A stretch of DNA of 64,000 bases from Streptococcus mitis (GTDB lineage Bacteria > Bacillota > Bacilli > Lactobacillales > Streptococcaceae), in assembly GCF_023109105.1 (NCBI RefSeq), contig NZ_JALDTZ010000010.1, forward strand, positions 1 through 64,000, given 5' to 3'. Each line of letters starts with the position of its first letter. Within the stretch, counting starts at the first letter, position 1. Under the pieces are notes generated by a model. That model saw only the letters and a program-made list of their open reading frames with translations, did not search any database and was not told the DNA's origin. The translations under genes and the position numbers were made by a program. Shown here piece after piece: positions 37,428 to 44,906 of this stretch.

Positions 37428-37955
37428 TTAAATTCCTTTTTTATATGTAATTGGCCCGTACTTTTCAGTGATTTTTCGCATGACACGGCGCTCACGAGCT
37501 CGGTTAATCTGCGTTTTGATCGAATCGTGTTGGACCAAGGGTTTGACTAAAATCGAGCGAATGCCTGCACGGTGGGCTGCTCGAATATCTGTCATGAGCT
37601 GGTCGCCAACCATGACTACTTCACTTTTCTCATAGTGGAATTCCTTCATGGCACGGTCAATTCCCAATGTGAAGGGCTTCAAGGCCCAATAAATGTAATC
37701 AATTCCAAACTTCTCAACTGCTCTTTGGACGCGTTTCTTAGTGTTATTTGAGACTACGATGATGCGAATACCAGCATCACGAAGGTCATGCAACCATCGT
37801 TTCATCTCTGGAGTCCCGTCAGGGTTATTCCAAGCAATGAGAGTATTATCTAAATCCACCAAAACAGCTTTTATTCCTTGTTTTTGCAGGCTTTCTACTG
37901 TCAAATCATAAACTGCTTCCACAGCAAAATCTGGCATGTAATTTTCAATCGCCAT
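37428..37955 (-). CDS. yqeG: HAD-family phosphatase YqeG
   Basis: The 175-residue HAD subfamily IIIA enzyme shows the nucleophile motif VDLDNTLIAWN (about 33-43), motif II VVSNNTKK near 67 and motif IV MVGDQLMTDIRAAHRAG near 115. The substrate is unknown. It heads the yqeG-yqeH-yhbY-nadD-yqeK-rsfS cluster conserved in Bacillales and Lactobacillales and starts 16 bp after corA. Confidence 0.93.
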   Translation of the reverse strand: MAIENYMPDFAVEAVYDLTVESLQKQGIKAVLVDLDNTLIAWNNPDGTPEMKRWLHDLRDAGIRIIVVSNNTKKRVQRAVEKFGIDYIYWALKPFTLGIDRAMKEFHYEKSEVVMVGDQLMTDIRAAHRAGIRSILVKPLVQHDSIKTQINRARERRVMRKITEKYGPITYKKGI

Positions 37956-37971
37956 TCTGGCTCCTTCTCTT

Positions 37972-38877
37972 TTATTTTCTAGTAATTTTCTTCAGCCATT
38001 GAGATAAGGCTGCCCATAAAATCAAGCTAGCCATTAAGATATAAATCCAAGCATTTGGCTCTTCTGTAAATGGTAGAGGAACATTCATTCCGAAGAAACC
38101 TGTAATAACCGCAAGTACTGCTAGTAAGACGGAGACAATAGTCAAAATTGTCAAACTATCATTCAAGTTATTGTTTAGGATGTTGTTGTAAGAAGCTGAG
38201 AGTTGTTGCAAGACTTGAGAAATCAAGTCTGTCATAGACACCAACTGATGGGCTTCAATCATGGCATCATCAAACTGCTCTCGTTCGACATCATTAAATC
38301 TCCGATAAAGAGCATGGCCCTGGATATGTTCCAAGAGGAGTCGATTTTGTTTTGCCGCTGCTGTCAAGTAAACCATACCTGTCTCCAAGTCGGACAGGGC
38401 GAAGAGATTTTTCTTTGTTGTAGTTTGACGTAGCAAGGCACTAATTTCGTCCTTACTTTTATCCATCTCTTCAATGACAGGATAATAAGCGTTACTGATA
38501 ATCTCTAAACCAGCAAAGAGAAACTTGTAAATAGAAAGCGACTCATGGCTATCCAGATAAGCTAACATCTGATCAATGACATAAGCATTCTTATGGTTGC
38601 TGATGGTAATCATTCGTTTGTTTTCAACGATAAAGGTCATGGGAATCGCTTCATAGTAATCCTTGTCCTTTTCTAAGTCCAGAACATTGTAGATAAAGGT
38701 CACAGTCCCATTCTCACGGTTATAATCCATATGGGCACGTTCATTTTTATCCAGTGCGTATTCAATGGTTTCTTTGTCCAAACCGTAGATTTCAGAAAGG
38801 TCTTCTAGTTTTTTCAACTTGTCCAAATCTAAGTTAATCCAGATACAACCATTTCCCAGTTTTTTTTCTAAAAACAT
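37972..38877 (-). CDS. CorA-family divalent-cation transporter
   Basis: The 301-residue protein has the CorA layout: a large cytoplasmic domain (about 1-235) and two C-terminal membrane helices. The signature GMN occurs in GFFGMNVPLPF (about 262-272) at the end of the first helix. The basic C-terminus LKKITRK is typical. Mg2+ (or Co2+/Ni2+) transport is inferred from the family. It lies upstream of yqeG on the same strand, 16 bp apart, so it may be co-transcribed. AGGAGAG precedes the ATG. Confidence 0.92.
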   Translation of the reverse strand: MFLEKKLGNGCIWINLDLDKLKKLEDLSEIYGLDKETIEYALDKNERAHMDYNRENGTVTFIYNVLDLEKDKDYYEAIPMTFIVENKRMITISNHKNAYVIDQMLAYLDSHESLSIYKFLFAGLEIISNAYYPVIEEMDKSKDEISALLRQTTTKKNLFALSDLETGMVYLTAAAKQNRLLLEHIQGHALYRRFNDVEREQFDDAMIEAHQLVSMTDLISQVLQQLSASYNNILNNNLNDSLTILTIVSVLLAVLAVITGFFGMNVPLPFTEEPNAWIYILMASLILWAALSQWLKKITRK

Positions 38878-38928
38878 CTTCTCTCCTTTACCAAACTCTT
38901 TCTATTGTACCATAAATCTGCTAAAATT

Positions 38929-39495
38929 TCAGGCCTGGTCTGTCCGAGAGAAATTGCTGACGACGGTGATATTCCGATTGGGAACGAAGTGCAGAACCTG
39001 GTCTTCTCCTCGGAGTTGAGTCGTTCGAATACCGACGCTGATGACCTTGCCCGATACAGTAATAGGACCATTTGTCAGAACAACCTCATCTCCCACATCC
39101 AGTTGACGTTCAAAAAGGATAAAAAAGCCATTGATGACATCAGACAGAAAGCCTTGAGCTCCCATCCCAATAGCCACCCCAGCAATCCCAGCACCTGCCA
39201 GCAAACTAGAAACTGGCAAACCTAAAATCGACAAAATGCAATAGAGCAAAAAGAAATAAAGAGTATAATTAAACATATTTTCTAACAGACGTGAGATTGT
39301 TTTCTGACGTCCGACATCATGACGAGACATTTTTAGAGAAGGTTTGACAATTCTCTGCACCATGGTATGGAGCAATTTCTTAGCTATATAGAAAAGTAAA
39401 AATAGAAATAACAGAGAAATTAACTTTGTTAGGATATTCTCAATAATCGTTGTTATATCAAGCTTATTGAGGTAGGTTTGAAAAAATTCTTGCAT
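38929..39495 (-). CDS. Small MscS-family mechanosensitive channel
   Basis: The 188-residue protein has an N-terminal membrane helix (about 20-45), a second one near 72-92, and the pore/beta region LPVSSLLAGAGIAGVAIGMGAQ (about 92-113, quoted in part). It ends with the beta domain DVGDEVVLTNGPITVSG (about 136-152). It lacks most of the C-terminal cytoplasmic domain seen in E. coli MscS (286 residues) and ends soon after LHFVPNRNITVVSNFSR. Short forms exist in other streptococci, so this is a natural variant or a truncated channel. It gates on membrane tension to release solutes. Confidence 0.88.
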   Translation of the reverse strand: MQEFFQTYLNKLDITTIIENILTKLISLLFLFLLFYIAKKLLHTMVQRIVKPSLKMSRHDVGRQKTISRLLENMFNYTLYFFLLYCILSILGLPVSSLLAGAGIAGVAIGMGAQGFLSDVINGFFILFERQLDVGDEVVLTNGPITVSGKVISVGIRTTQLRGEDQVLHFVPNRNITVVSNFSRTDQA

Positions 39496-39588
39496 AGAAA
39501 ACTCCTTTCATTTATTATACCATACTTTCACAAGTGATGAATCTCCATAAATATTCAAAAATAATTTCAAAAATAGACAGAAAATTCT

Positions 39589-39617
39589 TGATTTTAGTTC
39601 ATATTTATACTATAATC
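39589..39617 (+). promoter_or_regulatory. sstT promoter
   Basis: TTGATT (39589-39594), a 17-base spacer and perfect TATAAT (39612-39617) lie 30 bases before the ATG, with AAAGGAG as ribosome-binding site. Confidence 0.8.
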
Positions 39618-39646
39618 ATAAACATTACACAATAAAGGAGATTGTT

Positions 39647-40852
39647 ATGAAAAAATTCATTCATGCTTGGAATAAGGCAAGCCTGATCAAACGGATTTTG
39701 ATTGGCATGCTTCTTGGAGGAATCCTTGGACTGACGTTTCCTACTGTTTCAGGAATTGGTCTACTTGGAGATCTCTTTGTTGGTGGTCTAAAAGCCATCG
39801 CACCAATTCTGGTATTTGCCCTCGTTGCTAACGCCCTTTCCCAACATCAAAAGGGCCAAGATAGCAATATGAAAACCGTTATCTTTCTTTATTTAGTGGG
39901 AACCTTTGCAGCGGCACTTGTGGCTGTCTTTGCTAGTTTCATCGTTCCAGTTGAAATTACCTTAAATAGTGTCAATACAGAAATTACACCACCAGATGGG
40001 ATTGGCCAGGTCCTCAGCAACCTTTTACTCAAACTAGTTGACAATCCAGTCAATGCCCTCATTACTGCCAACTACATTGGTATTCTATCTTGGGCAGTTA
40101 TTTTTGGGATTGCCATGAAAGAGGCCAGCAAAAACAGTAAAGAATTGCTAAAAAACATGGCTGATGTGACTTCTAAAATTGTCGAATGGATCATCAACCT
40201 AGCTCCATTTGGAATCCTTGGCCTTGTTTTCAAAACTATCTCTGATAAAGGAATCGGAAGTCTAGCTAACTATGGAATCTTACTTGCCCTCTTGGTGACA
40301 ACCATGTTCTTTGTAGCTCTAGTAGTCAATCCACTAATTGCCTTCCTCTTTATGAAGAGAAATCCTTATCCTCTCGTTTGGAAATGTTTGCGTGTCAGCG
40401 GTGTAACAGCCTTCTTCACTCGTAGTTCTGCTGCCAACATCCCTGTCAACATGAAACTATGCCATGATCTTGGACTCAACCCAGATACCTATTCAGTTTC
40501 TATCCCACTTGGATCTACTATCAACATGGCAGGAGCAGCAATTACCATTAACGTTTTGACTCTTGCTGCAGTTAACACTCTTGGAATCCCTGTTGACTTT
40601 GCGACAGCCTTTGTACTTAGTGTAGTCGCAGCTATCTCAGCCTGTGGTGCTTCTGGTATTGCCGGAGGATCCCTCCTTCTTATCCCAGTTGCTTGTAGCC
40701 TCTTCGGTATTTCTAACGATATTGCCATGCAAGTGGTTGGGGTTGGATTTGTGATTGGGGTCATCCAAGACTCATGTGAAACAGCCCTCAACTCTTCTAC
40801 AGATGTCCTCTTTACTGCCGTTGCCGAATACGCAGCAGCCCGTAAAAAATAA
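39647..40852 (+). CDS. sstT: Serine/threonine:Na+ symporter
   Basis: The 401-residue membrane protein belongs to the dicarboxylate/amino acid:cation symporter (DAACS) family and is closest to SstT. The family blocks are [17 protein letters not shown] (about 55-71), the serine-rich [20 protein letters not shown] segment near 250-269, and [20 protein letters not shown] near 285-304 carrying the NMAGA substrate/Na+ motif. About eight membrane helices plus two re-entrant hairpins are expected. It is monocistronic, with its own promoter and a terminator at 40859. Confidence 0.94.
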   Translation: MKKFIHAWNKASLIKRILIGMLLGGILGLTFPTVSGIGLLGDLFVGGLKAIAPILVFALVANALSQHQKGQDSNMKTVIFLYLVGTFAAALVAVFASFIVPVEITLNSVNTEITPPDGIGQVLSNLLLKLVDNPVNALITANYIGILSWAVIFGIAMKEASKNSKELLKNMADVTSKIVEWIINLAPFGILGLVFKTISDKGIGSLANYGILLALLVTTMFFVALVVNPLIAFLFMKRNPYPLVWKCLRVSGVTAFFTRSSAANIPVNMKLCHDLGLNPDTYSVSIPLGSTINMAGAAITINVLTLAAVNTLGIPVDFATAFVLSVVAAISACGASGIAGGSLLLIPVACSLFGISNDIAMQVVGVGFVIGVIQDSCETALNSSTDVLFTAVAEYAAARKK

Positions 40853-40858
40853 CTCATA

Positions 40859-40888
40859 AAGGCAAGCCGGCTTCGGTCTTGTCTTTTC
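40859..40888 (+). terminator. Terminator after sstT
   Basis: AAGGCAAG pairs with CTTGTCTT and an inner CCG with CGG, followed by TTCCTCTTTT. Confidence 0.75.
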
Positions 40889-40901
40889 CTCTTTTATTCT
40901 A

Positions 40902-41050
40902 ATACTCTTCGAAAATCTCTTCAAACCACGTCAGCTTCACCTTACCGTATAGATGTTACTGACTTCGTCAGTTCTATCTGCAACCTCAAAACAGTGTTTT
41001 GAGCAGCCTGCGGCTAACTTCCTAGTTTGCTTTTTGATTTTCATTGAGTA
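40902..41050 (+). repeat. BOX element (A1-B1-C1), copy 3
   Basis: About 149 bp with intact boxA, boxB (CTGACTTCGTCAG) and boxC ends. It sits between sstT and the aromatic-acid-exporter-like gene, ending 20 bases before that gene's ATG. It would form the 5' leader of that transcript. Confidence 0.95.
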
Positions 41051-41070
41051 CAACTTACTAGGAAATTCTT

Positions 41071-42024
41071 ATGTCTATCAGCCAACGTACGACCAAACTC
41101 ATCTTAGCTACCTGTCTTGCCTGCCTTCTTGCTTATTTTCTCAATCTTTCTTCAGTTGTCTCAGCTGGAATCATCGCCCTCTTAAGCCTCTCTGATACGC
41201 GTAGAAGTACTTTAAAACTGGCCCGCAATCGTTTTTTTTCCATGCTTCTAGCTTTGGTTATCGGAGTTTTGGCTTTTCACTTGAGCGGATTTCATATCTG
41301 GAGCCTTGGCCTCTATCTTGCCCTCTATGTGCCTCTAGCCTACAAGATGGGCTGGGAAATTGGCATCACACCAAGCACTGTTTTGGTTAGCCACCTCTTG
41401 GTACAAGAGTCAACCTCTCTAGACCTCCTAGTCAATGAATTCCTTCTCTTTGCTATTGGTACAGGATTTGCCTTACTGGTCAATCTCTATATGCCTTCAC
41501 GAGAAGAGGAAATCCAGCACTACCACACATTAGTAGAAGAAAAGTTAAAAGATATTCTCCAGCGCTTCAAATATTATTTATCCAGAGGGGACGGACGCAA
41601 TCGAGCACAGCTGGTTGAAGAATTGGACACCCTTTTGGAAGAGGCTCTCAAACTGGTCTATCTAGATCACTCTGACCACCTCTTTCACCAGACCGACTAC
41701 CATATCCACTACTTTGAGATGAGACAACGACAAAGTCGTATCCTGCGAAACATGGCCCAGCAGATCAATACCTGTCACCTAGCTGCCAGCGAAAGTCTGA
41801 TTTTAGCGCAACTCTTTTCAAAAATTGCAGGTCAACTAAGCCAGACCAATCCTGCTTCTGATTTGCTAGATGAAATCGAACGCTATCTAGAAGTCTTTCG
41901 GAACCGCAGTCTACCCAAGACAAGAGAAGAATTTGAAACCCGTGCCACCCTTCTTCAACTCCTCCGTGAAGCCAAAACCTTCATCCAAGTAAAAGTTGAT
42001 TTTTACCAAAAATACGGACAGTAA
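41071..42024 (+). CDS. Aromatic acid exporter family membrane protein (ArAE_1 type)
   Basis: The 317-residue protein has four to six hydrophobic segments in the first 145 residues, starting with LATCLACLLAYFLNLSSVVSAG, then a cytoplasmic C-terminal half (about 145-317) of charged helices. This is the ArAE_1 N-terminal domain plus ArAE_1_C layout of the FUSC superfamily. Export of aromatic carboxylates is known for the E. coli AaeB relatives; the real substrate here is unknown. The initiator follows AGGAAA. The leader is a BOX element, so translation or mRNA stability could depend on BOX folding. Confidence 0.85.
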   Translation: MSISQRTTKLILATCLACLLAYFLNLSSVVSAGIIALLSLSDTRRSTLKLARNRFFSMLLALVIGVLAFHLSGFHIWSLGLYLALYVPLAYKMGWEIGITPSTVLVSHLLVQESTSLDLLVNEFLLFAIGTGFALLVNLYMPSREEEIQHYHTLVEEKLKDILQRFKYYLSRGDGRNRAQLVEELDTLLEEALKLVYLDHSDHLFHQTDYHIHYFEMRQRQSRILRNMAQQINTCHLAASESLILAQLFSKIAGQLSQTNPASDLLDEIERYLEVFRNRSLPKTREEFETRATLLQLLREAKTFIQVKVDFYQKYGQ

Positions 42025-42027
42025 AAA

Positions 42028-42075
42028 AGAAAACTTCAGACCAATCACAAAAGGTGAATATCTGAAGTTTTCTTT
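42028..42075 (+). terminator. Terminator after the aromatic-acid-exporter-like gene
   Basis: AGAAAACTTCAGA and TCTGAAGTTTTCT form a 13-bp stem separated by about 20 bases, followed by TTTATTT. Confidence 0.85.
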
Positions 42076-42387
42076 TATTTGTAAGTTATTACCATAAATG
42101 TTAATAATAGGACGAACAAGGTCTAATATTCAACATCTTTTTATAAAAGGCTAAGGTAAAACCCTACATACTTTGCTATCTTATTATCCACTACACAGAG
42201 TTTGGCAAATCGATTCCATTTGCCAAACTCAGCTAGCAAGGCAGTTACCCTTTTCTATCTATTACGACAGAAAAATCCACGAATCGATAATATTCGTGGA
42301 TTTTTCCTAGTGAAGCGTTTAGGTAAGCCGGCATAGCGGTTACCGTCAAATGACAGCAACTTTATGTTGCTAGTCATTTGTAACGAT
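42076..42387. other. Gene-free gap with three strong hairpins
   Basis: No reading frame is convincing here. Three structures are visible: a 13-bp stem GAGTTTGGCAAAT / ATTTGCCAAACTC (42198-42230), a 14-bp stem AAAAATCCACGAAT / ATTCGTGGATTTTT (42271-42305), and AAATGAC-AGCAAC / GTTGCT-AGTCATTT (42348-42379). The second is a good terminator on both strands. The first two have no gene to terminate on the left except the one already served at 42028. Confidence 0.7.
42271..42305. terminator. Bidirectional terminator upstream end of the prfC-proximal gap
   Basis: AAAAATCCACGAAT / ATTCGTGGATTTTT is a 14-bp perfect stem with a 7-base loop and T-runs on both strands. It probably stops prfC readthrough leftward. 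Confidence 0.8.
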
Positions 42388-43932
42388 TTACATTTTCTCT
42401 TCCAACTCTACGTCTGGATACTTGTCCGCAAACCAGCGGAGGGCAAAGTCATTTTCAAAGAGGAAGACCGGTTGATCAAAACGGTCTTTGGCCAAGATAT
42501 TTCGGCTTGACGACATGCGTTCATCCAAGTCCTCAGGCTTGATCCAACGAACAGTCTTTTTACCCATCGGGCTCATAACTACTTCCGCATTGTACTCGCC
42601 TTCCATACGGTGCTTAAAGACTTCAAACTGGAGTTGACCTACCGCTCCCAGCATGTACTCACCTGTTTGGTAATTTTTATAAAGCTGAACAGCACCTTCT
42701 TGCACCAATTGCTCGATACCCTTGTGGAAGGATTTTTGCTTCATGACATTCTTAGCAGAAACTTTCATGAAAATCTCAGGTGTAAAGGTTGGCAGGGGTT
42801 CAAATTCAAACTTGTTTTTTCCAACCGTCAAAGTGTCCCCAACCTGATAAGTACCTGTATCGTAAACCCCGATGATATCTCCTGCTACCGCATTGGTCAC
42901 ATTCTCACGACTTTCAGCCATAAACTGAGTGACATTCGACAGTTTGGCACCCTTACCAGTACGAGGAAGATTGACACTCATACCACGCTCAAATTCACCC
43001 GATACGATACGGACAAAGGCGATACGGTCACGGTGACGAGGGTCCATATTGGCTTGGATTTTAAAGACAAATCCTGAGAAGTCCTTGTCGTAAGGATCCA
43101 CAATTTCTCCGTCTGTTTTCTTGTGTCCATGTGGTTCTGGAGCAAACTTGAGGAAGGTTTCAAGGAAGGTCTGCACACCAAAGTTTGTCAAAGCTGAACC
43201 GAAGAAGACTGGCGTCAATTCTCCAGCCAAAATAGCTTCCTCTGAAAACTCATTCCCAGCTTCATTTAACAGTTCGATATCATCCTTGACTTGCTCGTAG
43301 AAAGGATTGCTGCCAAAAAGTTTATCCCCATCTTCCAGACTAGCAAAACGCTCATCTCCTTTATAGAGCTCCAAACGTTGGTTATAGAGGTCATACAAGC
43401 CTTCAAAGGCTTTCCCCATCCCGATAGGCCAGTTCATCGGGTAGCTAGCAATGCCCAAGACTTCTTCCAATTCCTGCAAGAGATCTAGTGGTTCACGACC
43501 ATCACGGTCCAGCTTGTTCATAAAGGTAAAGACCGGAATGCCACGATGTTTCACAACCTCAAACAATTTCTTGGTTTGGGCCTCAATACCCTTGGCAGAG
43601 TCCACTACCATAACCGCAGCATCCACCGCCATCAAGGTACGATAGGTATCCTCTGAGAAGTCCTCGTGCCCTGGAGTGTCCAGGATATTGACTCGTTTAC
43701 CATCATAGTCAAACTGCATCACAGATGAGGTTACCGAGATCCCACGTTGTTTCTCGATATCCATCCAGTCAGACTTGGCAAAGTTTCCTGTCTTCTTTCC
43801 TTTTACAGTACCAGCCTCACGAATTTCTCCCCCAAAGTAGAGCAACTGCTCAGTAATGGTCGTTTTCCCCGCGTCCGGGTGAGAGATGATGGCAAAGGTT
43901 CGACGTTTCTTAATTTCTTCTTGAATATTCAT
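42388..43932 (-). CDS. prfC: Peptide chain release factor 3
   Basis: The 514-residue GTPase recycles RF1/RF2 from the ribosome after termination. G1 is [10 protein letters not shown] (about 17-26), G2 lies in [13 protein letters not shown]3 is DTPGHEDF (near 90) and G4 is FMNKLDRDG (near 142). The beta-barrel and C-terminal domains follow, including [17 protein letters not shown]. The length is standard. It has its own promoter (TTGAAA-17-TATAAT) and is divergent from the toxin-antitoxin and gat region. Confidence 0.96.
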   Translation of the reverse strand: MNIQEEIKKRRTFAIISHPDAGKTTITEQLLYFGGEIREAGTVKGKKTGNFAKSDWMDIEKQRGISVTSSVMQFDYDGKRVNILDTPGHEDFSEDTYRTLMAVDAAVMVVDSAKGIEAQTKKLFEVVKHRGIPVFTFMNKLDRDGREPLDLLQELEEVLGIASYPMNWPIGMGKAFEGLYDLYNQRLELYKGDERFASLEDGDKLFGSNPFYEQVKDDIELLNEAGNEFSEEAILAGELTPVFFGSALTNFGVQTFLETFLKFAPEPHGHKKTDGEIVDPYDKDFSGFVFKIQANMDPRHRDRIAFVRIVSGEFERGMSVNLPRTGKGAKLSNVTQFMAESRENVTNAVAGDIIGVYDTGTYQVGDTLTVGKNKFEFEPLPTFTPEIFMKVSAKNVMKQKSFHKGIEQLVQEGAVQLYKNYQTGEYMLGAVGQLQFEVFKHRMEGEYNAEVVMSPMGKKTVRWIKPEDLDERMSSSRNILAKDRFDQPVFLFENDFALRWFADKYPDVELEEKM

Positions 43933-44022
43933 AAGTTCTCTTTCTTTGATTCTCTATTTTAAGTTGTTTCAATAGCTAAGAATGATTTTTACATTGGATT
44001 TTACCATTCCTTTCAACACTCC

Positions 44023-44051
44023 ATTATATCGGATTTTAGCATTTTTTTCAA
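44023..44051 (-). promoter_or_regulatory. prfC promoter
   Basis: On the minus strand TTGAAA (44051-44046), a 17-base spacer and TATAAT (44028-44023) lie about 90 bases before the prfC ATG. Confidence 0.75.
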
Positions 44052-44094
44052 TTTCTATTTTATATAAGACACTGCTAGAGTAGAACAATTCCAC

Positions 44095-44122
44095 TTGCAA
44101 TTTTTAAAATAAATGTTACAAT
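44095..44122 (+). promoter_or_regulatory. Promoter of the putative antitoxin RNA
   Basis: TTGCAA (44095-44100), 16 bases, then TGTTACAAT, an extended -10 whose hexamer TACAAT lies at 44117-44122. The predicted start is near 44129. No gene with a ribosome-binding site follows before the terminator at 44200-44247. Confidence 0.7.
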
Positions 44123-44128
44123 GAATAT

Positions 44129-44247
44129 AGATAGAAAAAGGTGTTGCGTCAACAACACCCTACAAAGCCGTTTAAGACGGTGGCTGTAATTACATAACTA
44201 AAAAATAGCTCGTTAACTCGCCAAAGTTAGGACGGCTATTTTTTTGT
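44129..44247 (+). ncRNA. Putative type I antitoxin RNA (about 118 nt)
   Basis: This is the predicted transcript from the promoter at 44095-44122 to the shared terminator. It holds hairpins GGTGTTG / CAACACC (44140-44159) and GCCGT / ACGG-GGC (about 44167-44184). It converges with the toxin mRNA and is complementary to its last codons through the terminator stem. Three short direct repeats also give complementarity to the toxin mRNA: ACAACACCCT (44152) versus ACATCACCCT (44384), GCGTCAA (44146 and 44313) and CTACAAA (44160 and 44301). This matches par/Fst-type convergent RNAs. Confidence 0.6.
44200..44247. terminator. Shared bidirectional terminator of toxin and antitoxin RNAs
   Basis: AAAAAATAGC (44200-44209) pairs with GCTATTTTTT (44235-44244), and CGT-TAACT pairs with AGTTA-GG-ACG inside. 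Flanking T- and A-runs make it work in both directions. The toxin stop codon lies in its stem. Confidence 0.8.
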
Positions 44248-44337
44248 CTCTTTTACCAATTCAAGGATGAACTTCAGGAGCGTGATAACAAAGTTACCAG
44301 CTACAAACATGAGCGTCAAAGCCTCAAAGGGTAACAA
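44236..44337 (-). CDS. Small holin-like toxin peptide (Hol_Tox family type)
   Basis: The 33-residue peptide starts at a TTG (44337), nine bases after AAAGGAG. It begins LPFEALTLMFVAGNF after the initiator, continues VITLLKFILELV and ends KETKK. A short N-terminal x-[FY]-E-A-L motif, one hydrophobic helix (about residues 8-28) and a lysine-rich tail are the hallmarks of holin-like toxins of type I toxin-antitoxin systems. Such peptides depolarise or disorganise the membrane when overproduced. A second, out-of-frame short ORF overlaps its start. It is too short for routine gene finders, which explains why the gap looks empty. The family match is from memory. Confidence 0.7.
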   Translation of the reverse strand: MLPFEALTLMFVAGNFVITLLKFILELVKETKK

Positions 44338-44381
44338 ATCTGGTTACTCCTTTCTACTAAGATTTTACGGGTTCTGCACAT
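44315..44381 (-). other. Leader reading frame overlapping the toxin start
   Basis: An ATG at 44381, nine bases after a strong AAAGGAGG, opens a 21-codon frame reading MCRTRKILVERSNQICYPLRL. It runs across the toxin ribosome-binding site and into the toxin start in another frame. Its translation would keep the toxin initiation region open, so it may couple toxin synthesis to leader translation. It could also be chance. Confidence 0.4.
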
Positions 44382-44436
44382 AAACATCACCCTCCTTTCG
44401 ATTTCGTAACCACCGTCTTCACTTCTCTGTTATACC

Positions 44437-44464
44437 ATTGTATCATATAATTTCCCCTTTGAAA
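44437..44464 (-). promoter_or_regulatory. Promoter of the toxin mRNA
   Basis: Minus-strand TGATACAAT is an extended -10 (TG-N-TACAAT, hexamer 44442-44437). The -35 is weak (TTTCAA at 44464-44459). The predicted transcript of about 225 nt runs to the terminator at 44200. Confidence 0.55.
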
Positions 44465-44603
44465 TCCGCTTTTCAAACAAATCATCATTAAAACACATTC
44501 TCTAGCCTCCACATGTCTTTTTTCAGCTTTACCTCCCTTATTTATAGGAAAATATGGTAAAATAGAACAGACTAAAAATCATCATTTCACGAAAGGATGC
44601 AAG

Positions 44604-44906
44604 ATGAAAATTACGCAAGAAGAGGTAACACACGTTGCCAATCTTTCAAAATTAAGATTCTCTGAAGAAGAAACTGCCGCTTTTGCGACTACCTTGTCTA
44701 AGATTGTTGACATGGTTGAATTGCTGGGCGAAGTTGACACAACAGGTGTCGCACCAACTACAACTATGGCTGACCGCAAAACTGTACTTCGCCCTGATGT
44801 GGCTGAAGAAGGAACAGACCGTGAGCGCCTGTTTAAAAACGTACCTGAAAAAGACAACTACTATATCAAGGTGCCAGCTATCTTAGACGACGGAGGAGAT
44901 GCCTAA
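44604..44906 (+). CDS. gatC: Asp-tRNA(Asn)/Glu-tRNA(Gln) amidotransferase subunit C
   Basis: The 100-residue subunit stabilises the GatCAB complex that converts Glu-tRNA(Gln) to Gln-tRNA(Gln). It carries the usual sequence [14 protein letters not shown] near 11-24 and the C-terminal LRPDVAEEG segment. It is first in gatCAB; its stop overlaps the gatA start by one base (TAATG). An extended -10-like TATGGTAAAAT precedes it; the same core sits upstream of efp. Confidence 0.96.
   Translation: MKITQEEVTHVANLSKLRFSEEETAAFATTLSKIVDMVELLGEVDTTGVAPTTTMADRKTVLRPDVAEEGTDRERLFKNVPEKDNYYIKVPAILDDGGDA

Noticed and set aside
44168..44425. AAGACGGTGG present in both the antitoxin and toxin RNAs as a pairing site
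   Set aside because: The two copies are inverted on the DNA, so both RNAs carry the same sequence and cannot pair through it. The direct repeats listed are the valid candidates.
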